DNA of 33,270 bases from the NCBI GenBank assembly GCA_017549365.1, contig JAFYUZ010000035.1:1-33270 (forward strand), written 5' to 3'. The notes under the pieces were generated by a model that saw nothing but the letters and a program-made list of their open reading frames with translations, was not told where the DNA came from and ran no database searches. Each line of letters opens with the position of its first letter. The first letter of the stretch is position 1. The translations under genes were made by a program, and so were the position numbers. Shown here one piece after another: positions 15,783 to 23,084 of the stretch. Source of the DNA: Clostridia bacterium. Its GTDB lineage: Bacteria > Bacillota > Clostridia > Oscillospirales > CAG-382.

Positions 15783-16205
15783 TCAAAAACCCATGTTTTT
15801 CTTCTTGTCAAGATAAGTTTGAAGGATTATCTGTGCCGAAAGGGTGTCGATCGACTCTTTTCGCTTTTTGCCGAAAGTTCCCGTTTCGGACATATATCCC
15901 GCCGCAAGGATCGTGGTGCGGCGCTCGTCGCAAAGCTCGGTGGGAAGGCCCGATGCCTCCTCGATCATGGCGGCAAATCTGCGTGATCTTGCCGCTCTGT
16001 CGCCCTCGGTGCCGTTCATATTTTTGGGCAGACCGATGACCACCAGCGAAACGTCGTTTTCCTTTGCTTTTTCGCAGACTATATCTACGGCGTTTTTGAT
16101 GCCCGTGACCTTAAAGGTGCCGATGCCGCCGGCAAGAAGCCCCGTTGGATCGGAAAGGGCAAGCCCCATGCGGGCTTCGCCGAAATCTACTCCCATTACT
16201 CTCAA
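15783..16205 (-). CDS. ruvX: RuvX/YqgF family nuclease (Holliday junction resolvase-like, 16S rRNA maturation)
   Basis: The 140-residue protein has the RNase H-like fold signatures of YqgF: the N-terminal MRVMGVDFGEARMGLALSDP with its catalytic aspartate, VIGLPKNMNGTEGDRA, the second acidic strand LCDERRTTILA, and the C-terminal DTLSAQIILQTYL. Family members process the 16S rRNA 5-prime end and have been proposed to cut Holliday junctions. The start is taken as TTG at 16205, with AAAGGAG eight bases upstream; the ATG three codons later would cut into the first strand. It follows the SGNH hydrolase gene by 13 bp and so appears to share its transcript. Confidence 0.95.
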   Translation of the reverse strand: MRVMGVDFGEARMGLALSDPTGLLAGGIGTFKVTGIKNAVDIVCEKAKENDVSLVVIGLPKNMNGTEGDRAARSRRFAAMIEEASGLPTELCDERRTTILAAGYMSETGTFGKKRKESIDTLSAQIILQTYLDKKKNMGF

Positions 16206-16218
16206 AATATATTCTCCT

Positions 16219-18174
16219 TTATCTCACAAGGAATGCGCCGATGTTTGCCGTTGTCGAATCCTTGAATCCGAACTGCATGGTTATGGTGTGCTCGCCGTAT
16301 TCGAGATTTTTGACGATGGGGAAGGGATTGTTCATCGAATTGCGGTCGACGCGCCATTTTTTGCCGTCCACTTCATATGTGACGGTGCCCGAGGTATAGC
16401 TTGACATAAACAACGAAAGCTCGGTGCCGGTGAAGGTGAAGGTCAGGCTGTTTTCGGCGGCGGTTGTTTTGAGATATCCGTCGTATTTTGCATAGGGGGT
16501 TTCTGCCATAAAGCCTTTTTCAACAAAGCTGAAGCCCTTGGAGTTTTCGAGCATATCCTCTGTGGCAAGGATAAACTGCAATTCTCTGTCGGCGTTGGCG
16601 TTCATTTTTTCGGGAAGAGCGTGCGCCTTTGTTTCGCCCTTTTCTTCAAAAACAAGCTCGTTTGCAAGATATTCTTCAATAACCTTTGCATATTCGGCAA
16701 AGCCCGCGTCGTTCATATGAACGATGTCGGTGAAGTATTTTTTCCAGTCAGAGCTTTGTGTTCCGCGAAGGAATTTCTTGGTAATAAGCGCCTTGCCCAC
16801 GTCGACGGCGGGAATATCGTATGCGGTCGCCACCTTTTCGTAAGCAGTCTTGATGCCAAAATCTCCGCCCGCTGAGGCTCTGCCCGAGTCGGTGATATAA
16901 ATTGTCACAATGTCACATTCGGGAAGTTCGCGTCTTACCTGACGGATTATTGATTCGTAGTTTTCTGCCGCAGATTCGGCGGATTCGCCGTTGTAGCTGT
17001 CGTTTATCGAAAATTCAATAAAGAGAAGGTCGGGCTTGTGGGCGATTATATCCTTTTGAACTCTGAAGGCTCCGAGATGAGATCCCGAAGCACCGATGGC
17101 AGAATTGATCTCGACAACTTCGGCGTCCGCGAAATTGTCGGCAAGCCATGCCGTTGTAAGTGCACGCCAGGAATACTTGGATCTGTCGGAGGCGGCGTGT
17201 CCCACAGTGACCGAGCCGCCAAAGTAGGCGACGGTGAGCTTTTTGTCGTTTGTCAGCTTGTTGTAGGTGTTTGAAAGGTCGCCTCTTTTAGAGATGAATG
17301 CGGTGTATTCCGACGGCGCCGAAAGCTTGTCTTCAATGTTTATGTTATTTATACTCAATGTTTTTTCCTCTTTTTCAAACAGTGTTTTTGAAAGCTCGTT
17401 GCAAGCCGCTTCAAGTGCCATGCCGCTTGCGGCGGAAACCGAGATCTTGCCATCCTTGCCCGATATACTGAAGGCGGCGGCATCGGTGTTGCTTCCACTG
17501 CCGAAAACTATGGCGGTGTCGGTAGCTTTCTCGGAAACATCAAGAAGATATCCCGTTTTTTCGGAAATCGTACCGGCGAAAAGGTCGGCATATTTTTTTG
17601 CGGTACCGTTTTCGTAAACGATCGTGTATTCCGAAACGTCCTTGCCGCACAAGGTAAGCGAATCGACAGCGTATTCACCCTCGCCGATGAAAACGAAATT
17701 CTCGGCAAGCGAAAGTCCGTCTTCGGACAAAAGCTCTTTTGTCACGTGGTTTACAGCCTTGGCGTATCCGTCGTTGCTGCCTGCGCTGATAACAAGATCG
17801 CGGCCGTGCATACAGATCGAAAAATCGTCGCGGCGCAAAGATTTTCCGTGGTTACAGCCGATTTCTCTGTTGGTGTCTCCCACGATTATTTCGCAGGGGA
17901 TCTCGGCACCAGAATCATAGCGGTCGGTTTTGTCGGTTACAACTTTTATTTCGACTCCGGTCTGCTTTTTTATTGCACGCGAAAGGTTGGAACAGGCGGC
18001 GGTGACGTCAAATTCGCTTCCGTCGCGGCGGACGATGCGATATTCGCTTTGCCCGTTTTCGACAATGTCGATGTTTTTGGGAAGCTCGGCTTTTCTGAGC
18101 TGTCCCACAGTAAAGAACACTCCGCCCACAAGGATGACGGGAAGAACCGTTACTGCGGCAACTATTTTTTTCAA
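16219..18174 (-). CDS. Secreted or membrane-anchored SGNH/GDSL hydrolase with N-terminal carbohydrate-type domains
   Basis: A 651-residue protein with an N-terminal hydrophobic segment (residues 4-23) that exports or anchors it. Residues 40-165 and 180-280 look like two copies of the domain found before alpha-glucuronidase and GH20 catalytic domains (for example AIKKQTGVEIKVV and EIIVGD, then ISEKTGYLLDV and IVFGSGS). The SGNH esterase domain follows: block I FGGSVTVG with S321, block II glycine in SAIGASGS, block III N391 in FSINDS, block V D483-x2-H486 in DIVHMND. The last 90 residues form a beta-sandwich. It probably removes acyl groups from extracellular polysaccharide. The start is TTG at 18174, with GGGGGTG upstream. 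It lies 22 bp after the CE7 esterase gene, a natural partner. Confidence 0.85.
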   Translation of the reverse strand: MKKIVAAVTVLPVILVGGVFFTVGQLRKAELPKNIDIVENGQSEYRIVRRDGSEFDVTAACSNLSRAIKKQTGVEIKVVTDKTDRYDSGAEIPCEIIVGDTNREIGCNHGKSLRRDDFSICMHGRDLVISAGSNDGYAKAVNHVTKELLSEDGLSLAENFVFIGEGEYAVDSLTLCGKDVSEYTIVYENGTAKKYADLFAGTISEKTGYLLDVSEKATDTAIVFGSGSNTDAAAFSISGKDGKISVSAASGMALEAACNELSKTLFEKEEKTLSINNINIEDKLSAPSEYTAFISKRGDLSNTYNKLTNDKKLTVAYFGGSVTVGHAASDRSKYSWRALTTAWLADNFADAEVVEINSAIGASGSHLGAFRVQKDIIAHKPDLLFIEFSINDSYNGESAESAAENYESIIRQVRRELPECDIVTIYITDSGRASAGGDFGIKTAYEKVATAYDIPAVDVGKALITKKFLRGTQSSDWKKYFTDIVHMNDAGFAEYAKVIEEYLANELVFEEKGETKAHALPEKMNANADRELQFILATEDMLENSKGFSFVEKGFMAETPYAKYDGYLKTTAAENSLTFTFTGTELSLFMSSYTSGTVTYEVDGKKWRVDRNSMNNPFPIVKNLEYGEHTITMQFGFKDSTTANIGAFLVR

Positions 18175-18196
18175 GTGATCGCACCCCCAAAGAAAA

Positions 18197-19162
18197 TCAA
18201 AGCAGTTCGGTCATAAACTCGAATTTTTTCTGCGCCATGTAGGGGATTCCCTCGTGACCGTAGTCGGGGAAAATAACGTGGCTCTTTTCGCTTGTCACGT
18301 TGTTGTAGATGGCAAACTGGGTGGAAGGAGGGCAGATCACGTCCATAAGGCCTGTGAACATCAGCATCTTGCCCTTGATTCTGGGGGCGAGATTGTGGAC
18401 GTCGATATATCCGAAGAGATTGAAGATCTCGTCTTCTCTCTTGTGCTCGGAATCGTAGCGACGGAAATATTCGGAAATACTGCTGTATGCCGCCTTGGCA
18501 AGGTCCATTTCCCACACTCTCTTGTAATCCGAAAGGAAAGGATAATCGGGAGAGAGCATTTTTATGTCGGGATCGAGCGCCGAGCAGGCAACCGTGAGAG
18601 CACCGCCCTGCGATCCGCCGTAGGCGCCGATTCTTGTCTTGTCAACGCAAGGGAGATTTTTTACGATCTTCGAGAGAAGGTAGGTATCAAGAAAAACGTG
18701 CTTGAAGAGCAGGTTTTCTTTGCCTGCATCAATGCCCATGTGCAAAAGTCCGATCATGCAGTCGCCTGTTACTCCCTCGCCCAGCTCCTGCGAAAGTCCG
18801 CCCTGACCACGGCAGTCAAGAGCCGCCACAACAAAGCCTGCGGCAACGTAGCCGAGATAATCAACAAAATCCGACGATCTTCCGTGGTAACCGTGGAAAT
18901 TAAGAAGAGCGGGGCATTTTCCGTTGTTCTTCTTGGGGATAAGAAGCTTTGCGTGAACCTTGGCGTTGCCGGTACCTGTGAAATAAAGATCGTAACAGTC
19001 GGCAATGGGATTTTTGAACTCGTAAGGGATCATCTGTGCATTGGTGTCGAGCTTGTCGGCAAGGGCAATGTTGTTGTCCCAGTATTCTTCAAAATCGGAA
19101 GGTTTTGGGTTTATTCCTTTGTATTCCTTCAGTTTTTCAAGAGGCATATCAACAATAGGCAT
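18197..19162 (-). CDS. Carbohydrate esterase family 7 (acetyl xylan esterase / cephalosporin C deacetylase)
   Basis: This alpha/beta-hydrolase of 321 residues has all the CE7 landmarks: the oxyanion motif CRGQGG at 118-122, the nucleophile elbow GGSQGG with S184, the acid D274 in GLMDVICPP, and H303 in DYGHEG. CE7 enzymes are usually cytoplasmic and remove acetyl groups from xylo-oligosaccharides after import; no signal peptide is present here either. Length is standard. The gene lies between a DUF896 gene (22 bp) and a secreted SGNH hydrolase gene (22 bp), so deacetylation outside and inside the cell may be combined. ATG at 19162 has AAAAAGGAG upstream. Confidence 0.93.
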   Translation of the reverse strand: MPIVDMPLEKLKEYKGINPKPSDFEEYWDNNIALADKLDTNAQMIPYEFKNPIADCYDLYFTGTGNAKVHAKLLIPKKNNGKCPALLNFHGYHGRSSDFVDYLGYVAAGFVVAALDCRGQGGLSQELGEGVTGDCMIGLLHMGIDAGKENLLFKHVFLDTYLLSKIVKNLPCVDKTRIGAYGGSQGGALTVACSALDPDIKMLSPDYPFLSDYKRVWEMDLAKAAYSSISEYFRRYDSEHKREDEIFNLFGYIDVHNLAPRIKGKMLMFTGLMDVICPPSTQFAIYNNVTSEKSHVIFPDYGHEGIPYMAQKKFEFMTELL

Positions 19163-19184
19163 GGTTTTTCTCCTTTTTCATGAA

Positions 19185-19394
19185 TTATTTATTTTCGCGG
19201 CGGGTGACTTTTGTCTTTTTGCCGTCGGGGGTCTTTATGTAGGTGTTATCCATAATACCTATGAACTGCTTGCGGTAATCGGCGATATATTCGTCGCGCA
19301 GGGCTTTTTGTTCTGCTTTTTCGGCATCGGTCAGTCCTTCGGTTTTTGATTTTCGAGCGAGCTCGTTGATTCTTTGTACTTTTTCGTCAGTCAT
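19185..19394 (-). CDS. DUF896 family protein, YnzC-like
   Basis: A 69-residue protein with the family pattern [21 protein letters not shown] followed by QKALRDEYI, which folds as a two-helix hairpin in Bacillus YnzC. Its biochemical role is unknown; a Bacillus relative is under SOS control. It is the first gene of the minus-strand run and directly follows a promoter. GGGAG lies seven bases before the ATG. No LexA-like site is evident in the spacer. Confidence 0.92.
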   Translation of the reverse strand: MTDEKVQRINELARKSKTEGLTDAEKAEQKALRDEYIADYRKQFIGIMDNTYIKTPDGKKTKVTRRENK

Positions 19395-19429
19395 ATTTTT
19401 CTCCCTGAAAATATCTTACTTCATTATAT

Positions 19430-19458
19430 ATACTACCGCATTTTTGCCGTCTTGTCAA
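19430..19458 (-). promoter_or_regulatory. Sigma-A promoter of the DUF896-CE7-SGNH-ruvX transcript
   Basis: Minus-strand TTGACA (19453-19458), spacer 17 bp, then TAGTAT (19430-19435). A TATAAT overlaps slightly downstream but would need a 24-bp spacer. It is divergent from the beta-helix gene promoter about 90 bp away. Confidence 0.78.
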
Positions 19459-19549
19459 CCGCAAAAGATATTTTTGGGGCTTGCAAACATTTTTCTTTTT
19501 GCGTATTTAACAAATTTTTTCGCGTATTGCACAAAAAGCAAAAACTTTA

Positions 19550-19578
19550 TTGACATAACGATGTTTTACATTTATAAT
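19550..19578 (+). promoter_or_regulatory. Consensus sigma-A promoter of the beta-helix gene
   Basis: Perfect TTGACA (19550-19555) and TATAAT (19573-19578) with 17-bp spacing, 77 bp before the ATG. The DNA on both sides is very AT-rich. Confidence 0.92.
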
Positions 19579-19586
19579 AATTTTGG

Positions 19587-19602
19587 GACAAATGTTTTTG
19601 TC
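19587..19602 (+). promoter_or_regulatory. Dyad just downstream of the beta-helix promoter, candidate operator
   Basis: GACAAA (19587-19592) and TTTGTC (19597-19602) form a perfect 6-bp inverted repeat with a 4-base centre, at the predicted start of transcription, where a repressor would block initiation. The regulator is unknown. Confidence 0.35.
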
Positions 19603-19655
19603 AACGATAATTCTTGTGTTTTCGTTTTTGCACGGAAACAGAACGGAGGCTTAAT

Positions 19656-20897
19656 ATGAGCATTTATTACGTATCGGCAAACGGATGCGATTGCAACGAC
19701 GGTCTTTCGCCCGAAAAAGCCTGGAAAAGCATTTCAAAAGTAAATTCTACCATCGTCGGCGGCGACGAGGTCAGATTCCGTTGCGGCGACACCTTCTACG
19801 GAAGAATCAATCCCGCCCCCGGCATCAGCCCCGAACAGCCCACCACATATACATCCTACGGCGAAGGCAAAAAGCCTGTTGTCAGCCAGTACAAGATCCC
19901 CCACGCAGGTGTTTGGGAAAAGATCCGCGACAACGTTTATATGCTTGATATGAACGACACGTCGAAGTTTGACGGAAACCATTCCGAGATCGACGCCAAC
20001 GCAGGCTTTATCAAGGTTTCCGGTATCATCAAGTACCGCAAGGTGTTCTCGCTTGACGATCTTAAAGAAGAATGGGATTTCTACACCGATATGGAAAAGA
20101 ATCTTCTTTACGTCTGCACTCCCAAGGCTCCCGATGAGCTTTCGGATGATATAAAGATCGCCTGCAACATCAGCTGTATGTGGTTTAGAACTCACATCAA
20201 GATCTGCGGTATTGTATTCAACGGCACCGGCGGACACGGTATCAACGGTGTAACAGGCGGCGCATACGTTTCCGATTGTGAATTTCACGAGATCGGCGGC
20301 TCGCGTCTGCCCGGATATCCCAACCCCACCACCCGTTACGGTAACGGTGTTGAATGCTGGTCGAACTCTCACGACGTAACTGTTGAACGCTGCAAGTTCT
20401 CGGACGTTTATGACGTTGCCATTACTATGCAGGGAACAGAAGTAAAGGTCAACTGGGAAAATATGTATTTCCGCAACAATCAGATGTGGAACTGTACCCA
20501 GTGCTTCGAAATTTGGTCGAGCGGAGATCTTCCCGACACAGGTTTTGTAAATTGCTATTTTGAAAACAATGTTTGCATCAATTCCGGTTTCTGCTGGGGA
20601 TATGCGGCACGTCCCGACAAGGGCGTTTCGGCACACCTTTTGATCTACGGACTTGGATGCCCTCTTTGCGACATCACCGTTCGCGGCAATTTCTTCTCGA
20701 ACGCCAAGAGCTGCACCATTTTCAAGTCGGGCGGTATCAAAGAGATGCCCAAGGATTACAAGGTGTATGGCAACACCATCATCCGTCCCGCAGGTCAGAT
20801 GATGTGCTGGCGCCAGGATGCTTCGGATGAGGAATTTGCGGCATTCGAAAACAAGATCGCAGAAGCAAACCTTGTTATCAACAACATCGAATATTGA
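19656..20897 (+). CDS. Right-handed parallel beta-helix protein (pectate-lyase-like fold)
   Basis: The 413-residue protein opens with YYVSANGCDCNDGLSPEKAW, the typical N-terminal cap of single-stranded right-handed beta-helix proteins acting on polysaccharides. Repeats of the helix ladder follow from about residue 185, with many G-x-N, D-C-x-F and N-x-F/W turns (for example CKFSDVYD, NNQMWNCTQ, NCYFENNVCINSG, RGNFFSNAK). No lyase or hydrolase catalytic triad is obvious. Notably there is no signal peptide: the first residues of the ORF go straight into the helix cap, and the start is fixed by GGAGG seven bases before ATG 19656. It has its own promoter and terminator. A role in binding or cleaving imported pectin-like oligosaccharides is an inference. 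Confidence 0.85.
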   Translation: MSIYYVSANGCDCNDGLSPEKAWKSISKVNSTIVGGDEVRFRCGDTFYGRINPAPGISPEQPTTYTSYGEGKKPVVSQYKIPHAGVWEKIRDNVYMLDMNDTSKFDGNHSEIDANAGFIKVSGIIKYRKVFSLDDLKEEWDFYTDMEKNLLYVCTPKAPDELSDDIKIACNISCMWFRTHIKICGIVFNGTGGHGINGVTGGAYVSDCEFHEIGGSRLPGYPNPTTRYGNGVECWSNSHDVTVERCKFSDVYDVAITMQGTEVKVNWENMYFRNNQMWNCTQCFEIWSSGDLPDTGFVNCYFENNVCINSGFCWGYAARPDKGVSAHLLIYGLGCPLCDITVRGNFFSNAKSCTIFKSGGIKEMPKDYKVYGNTIIRPAGQMMCWRQDASDEEFAAFENKIAEANLVINNIEY

Positions 20898-20913
20898 TTT
20901 TTTAGCTTTTGTA

Positions 20914-20948
20914 ATCCGTCCCTTTGCGCGCGAAGGGACGGATTTTTT
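20914..20948 (+). terminator. Intrinsic terminator after the beta-helix gene
   Basis: An 11-bp perfect stem, ATCCGTCCCTT and AAGGGACGGAT, around an 8-base GC loop, followed by TTTTTT. The next promoter begins seven bases later. Confidence 0.94.
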
Positions 20949-20954
20949 GCCGAC

Positions 20955-20983
20955 TTGACACGGGGGCTGTTTGTCTGTATAAT
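20955..20983 (+). promoter_or_regulatory. Consensus sigma-A promoter of the aldo/keto reductase gene
   Basis: Perfect TTGACA (20955-20960) and TATAAT (20978-20983), 17-bp spacer, 30 bp before the gene start; the leader would be only about 25 bases. Confidence 0.92.
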
Positions 20984-21013
20984 AAGAGCATATAACGAAA
21001 GAGGGTGACACGA

Positions 21014-22123
21014 ATGTGTTTTGATACCATAAAGGGAAATCTGGGTTTTGGCTGCATGAGGTTGAAGATGGAAAACGGCAAGGTTTGCTATGACGAATTT
21101 TGCAAAATGATCGATGCTTTTCTTGATGCGGGCTTTAACTATTTTGACACCGCCCACGGATATATCGGCGGCCAGAGCGAAACCTCGCTTCGAGATTGCC
21201 TTTCGGCACGGCACAAAAGAGAAGAATTTATCCTTGCCAACAAGCTTTCGGGGAATTTTTTCAAAACCCGTGAGGATATTTTGCCCCTTTTTGAAAGTCA
21301 GCTCGAACTGTGCGGCGTTTCGTATTTTGATTTTTACCTTTTCCATTCGCTCAATCGCCACAACTACGAGCATTACAAAAACTGTGATGCTTTTAATCAG
21401 ATAAAAGCGTTGAAAGAGCAGGGAAAAATACGCCACATCGCCATGTCCTTCCACGACACGGCAGACGTTCTTGACACCATTCTTTCCGAACAGCCCGATA
21501 TCGAGGCGGTTCAGCTTCAATTCAACTATCTTGACTCGGACGATCCGACGGTGCAGAGCGTGGCGTGCTACGACGTTGCCGTAAAACACGGCAAAAAGGT
21601 AATTGTTATGGAGCCTGTAAAGGGCGGAACTCTTGCAAACCTTCCCGATGAAGCGGCGCAGGAGGTGGCAAAAGTTTACGGCGGAAGCCACGCATCCTTT
21701 GCCATACGTTATGCCGCAAGCTTTCCCGAGGTTTTCATGGTGCTCTCGGGTATGGGCAACTGCGAAATGATGCAGGACAATATCAGCGCCATGGGTGCAT
21801 CGTTTGCGCCTTTTGACGAAAAAGAATTTGCCGCGGCACACGCGGCACGCGATATTATCCGCCGCGTAAAGCAGATCGGTTGCACCGCTTGCGAATATTG
21901 CACACAGGTCTGCCCCAAAGAGATCGGCATTCCCGAAATATTTGCACAGTTCAATCAATATCTTGCCGCAAAAAAATCCCGCGGCGAGGTGCGGGGCGCA
22001 CTGAAAGAACAGAGCGAAAAAATTTCCGAGTGTGTAAAATGCGGAGCGTGCGAGGATATTTGTCCGCAGGGGCTTGATATCCGAGAGCTTCTTGAGGATG
22101 CAAAACGCGAGCTTTATTTTTGA
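21014..22123 (+). CDS. Aldo/keto reductase with C-terminal 2[4Fe-4S] ferredoxin domain
   Basis: The 369-residue protein joins an AKR TIM barrel (residues 1-270) to a ferredoxin-like tail. The AKR tetrad is complete: D45 and Y50 in FNYFDTAHGY, K77 in ILANKL, H111 in YLFHSLNR. The tail holds CTACEYCTQVCP near residue 295 and CVKCGACEDICP near 345, eight cysteines for two 4Fe-4S clusters. Such fusions are common in anaerobic Firmicutes and are thought to link carbonyl reduction to ferredoxin, but substrates are largely unknown. The GTG at 21005 is open in frame; ATG 21014 is preferred because GAGGGTG ends seven bases before it. The gene stands alone between its own promoter and a shared terminator. 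Confidence 0.94.
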   Translation: MCFDTIKGNLGFGCMRLKMENGKVCYDEFCKMIDAFLDAGFNYFDTAHGYIGGQSETSLRDCLSARHKREEFILANKLSGNFFKTREDILPLFESQLELCGVSYFDFYLFHSLNRHNYEHYKNCDAFNQIKALKEQGKIRHIAMSFHDTADVLDTILSEQPDIEAVQLQFNYLDSDDPTVQSVACYDVAVKHGKKVIVMEPVKGGTLANLPDEAAQEVAKVYGGSHASFAIRYAASFPEVFMVLSGMGNCEMMQDNISAMGASFAPFDEKEFAAAHAARDIIRRVKQIGCTACEYCTQVCPKEIGIPEIFAQFNQYLAAKKSRGEVRGALKEQSEKISECVKCGACEDICPQGLDIRELLEDAKRELYF

Positions 22124-22127
22124 TACG

Positions 22128-22166
22128 AAAAACGGCTGTGGCATTTCTGCCACAGCCGTTTTTTTA
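22128..22166. terminator. Bidirectional terminator between the reductase and the PstS-like gene
   Basis: A long perfect stem, about 16 bp (AAAAACGGCTGTGGCA and TGCCACAGCCGTTTTT), with a TTTC loop, ends in T-runs on the plus strand and mirrored A-runs on the other. It serves both convergent genes; the minus-strand gene stop codon lies inside its right edge. Confidence 0.94.
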
Positions 22167-23063
22167 TTTCACCACGTAATTTTCTTTTCTTGCAAGCTCT
22201 TTGCCCTGCTCGGAAATTATCCAGTTGTAAAGAACTCTTTCGGGAGAGTCTTGTGCGGCGTCGGCTCTTATGACAACGTAAAAATCGTTGACGTAAGGAT
22301 ATTCGCCCGAGGCGATCGATTCGTTGGAAGGATCAATGCCGTCAACGGCAAGTATCTTGCTTCGGTTGAGTTTTTCGCCCTCCATGTTGGAAAGATAGTA
22401 ATAAACGGTGTATCCGAGAGCATCTGCCGAGTTGTCATAGTCTGCCACCGCTTCGAGAAGTCCGATCATCGAGCCGATGCGGGTTTCGGCGGGGGCATCC
22501 ATCAGCTTGTCGCCCAGGGGGATCAGTTTGTCAAAGAGAGTCTGGCTTCCGCTGTCCTTGTTGCGCTGATAGGGGATGATGGGATGATCGTCTCCGCCGA
22601 CTTCCGACCAGTTTTCGATCTCGCCTATGTATATTTTTTCTATCTGTTCCTGCGAAAGGGATGCCACTTCGTTTTCAAGGCTTGCAATAAAAACGAGAGC
22701 GTCGGCACCGATGGCGGTCATTTCAAGTTCAACGCCCTTTTCCTTGCAGTAGGCAATTGCTTCTTCCGACATTTCGTAGGCAAGAAGAATATCAAAAGTG
22801 CCGTCGACAAGAGCCACATAGTTGTCTGTGGTCGAGCCTTCAAATTTTATCATTGACGAAGCTTTTTCGCGGTCGATATCAAGAACTGTTGCGGTTATTG
22901 CTTCACCGAGGGGCAGATTTGCAAGGCTGCCGCCCATCTTCGGATAGTTTTCTTCTGTGAAAACAAAGCTTTCGCCGACGTTATCGGCGGTTTTTTGGGT
23001 GCAGGCTGAAAAGGCACAAACTGTCATAATGCAAACGAGCGCAAAACAAATAATTCTTTTCAT
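22164..23063 (-). CDS. PstS-like substrate-binding lipoprotein
   Basis: The protein is a type 2 periplasmic-binding-protein-like lipoprotein of about 299 residues. It has a signal peptide and a near-lipobox AFSAC, then the PstS-like blocks YPKMGGSLANLPLGEA, GSTTDNYVALVDG, IYIGEIENWSEVGG (the usual place where PstS has YxGxIxxW), and RNKDSGSQTLFDKL, where PstS binds phosphate. No pstC, pstA, pstB or phoU is near, so it may sense or scavenge rather than feed an ABC transporter. Three ATG codons start the frame; the third (23063) is preferred because it lies nine bases after AAAGGA. It follows another lipoprotein gene by about 21 bp and shares its transcript. Confidence 0.82.
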   Translation of the reverse strand: MKRIICFALVCIMTVCAFSACTQKTADNVGESFVFTEENYPKMGGSLANLPLGEAITATVLDIDREKASSMIKFEGSTTDNYVALVDGTFDILLAYEMSEEAIAYCKEKGVELEMTAIGADALVFIASLENEVASLSQEQIEKIYIGEIENWSEVGGDDHPIIPYQRNKDSGSQTLFDKLIPLGDKLMDAPAETRIGSMIGLLEAVADYDNSADALGYTVYYYLSNMEGEKLNRSKILAVDGIDPSNESIASGEYPYVNDFYVVIRADAAQDSPERVLYNWIISEQGKELARKENYVVK

Positions 23064-23084
23064 CATCATATTCCTTTCTTGTTT

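Noticed and set aside
22164..23063. Phosphate ABC transporter operon
   Set aside because: Only the binding-protein-like gene is present; the neighbours are a repeat lipoprotein and an HD-domain gene, with no permease or ATPase.
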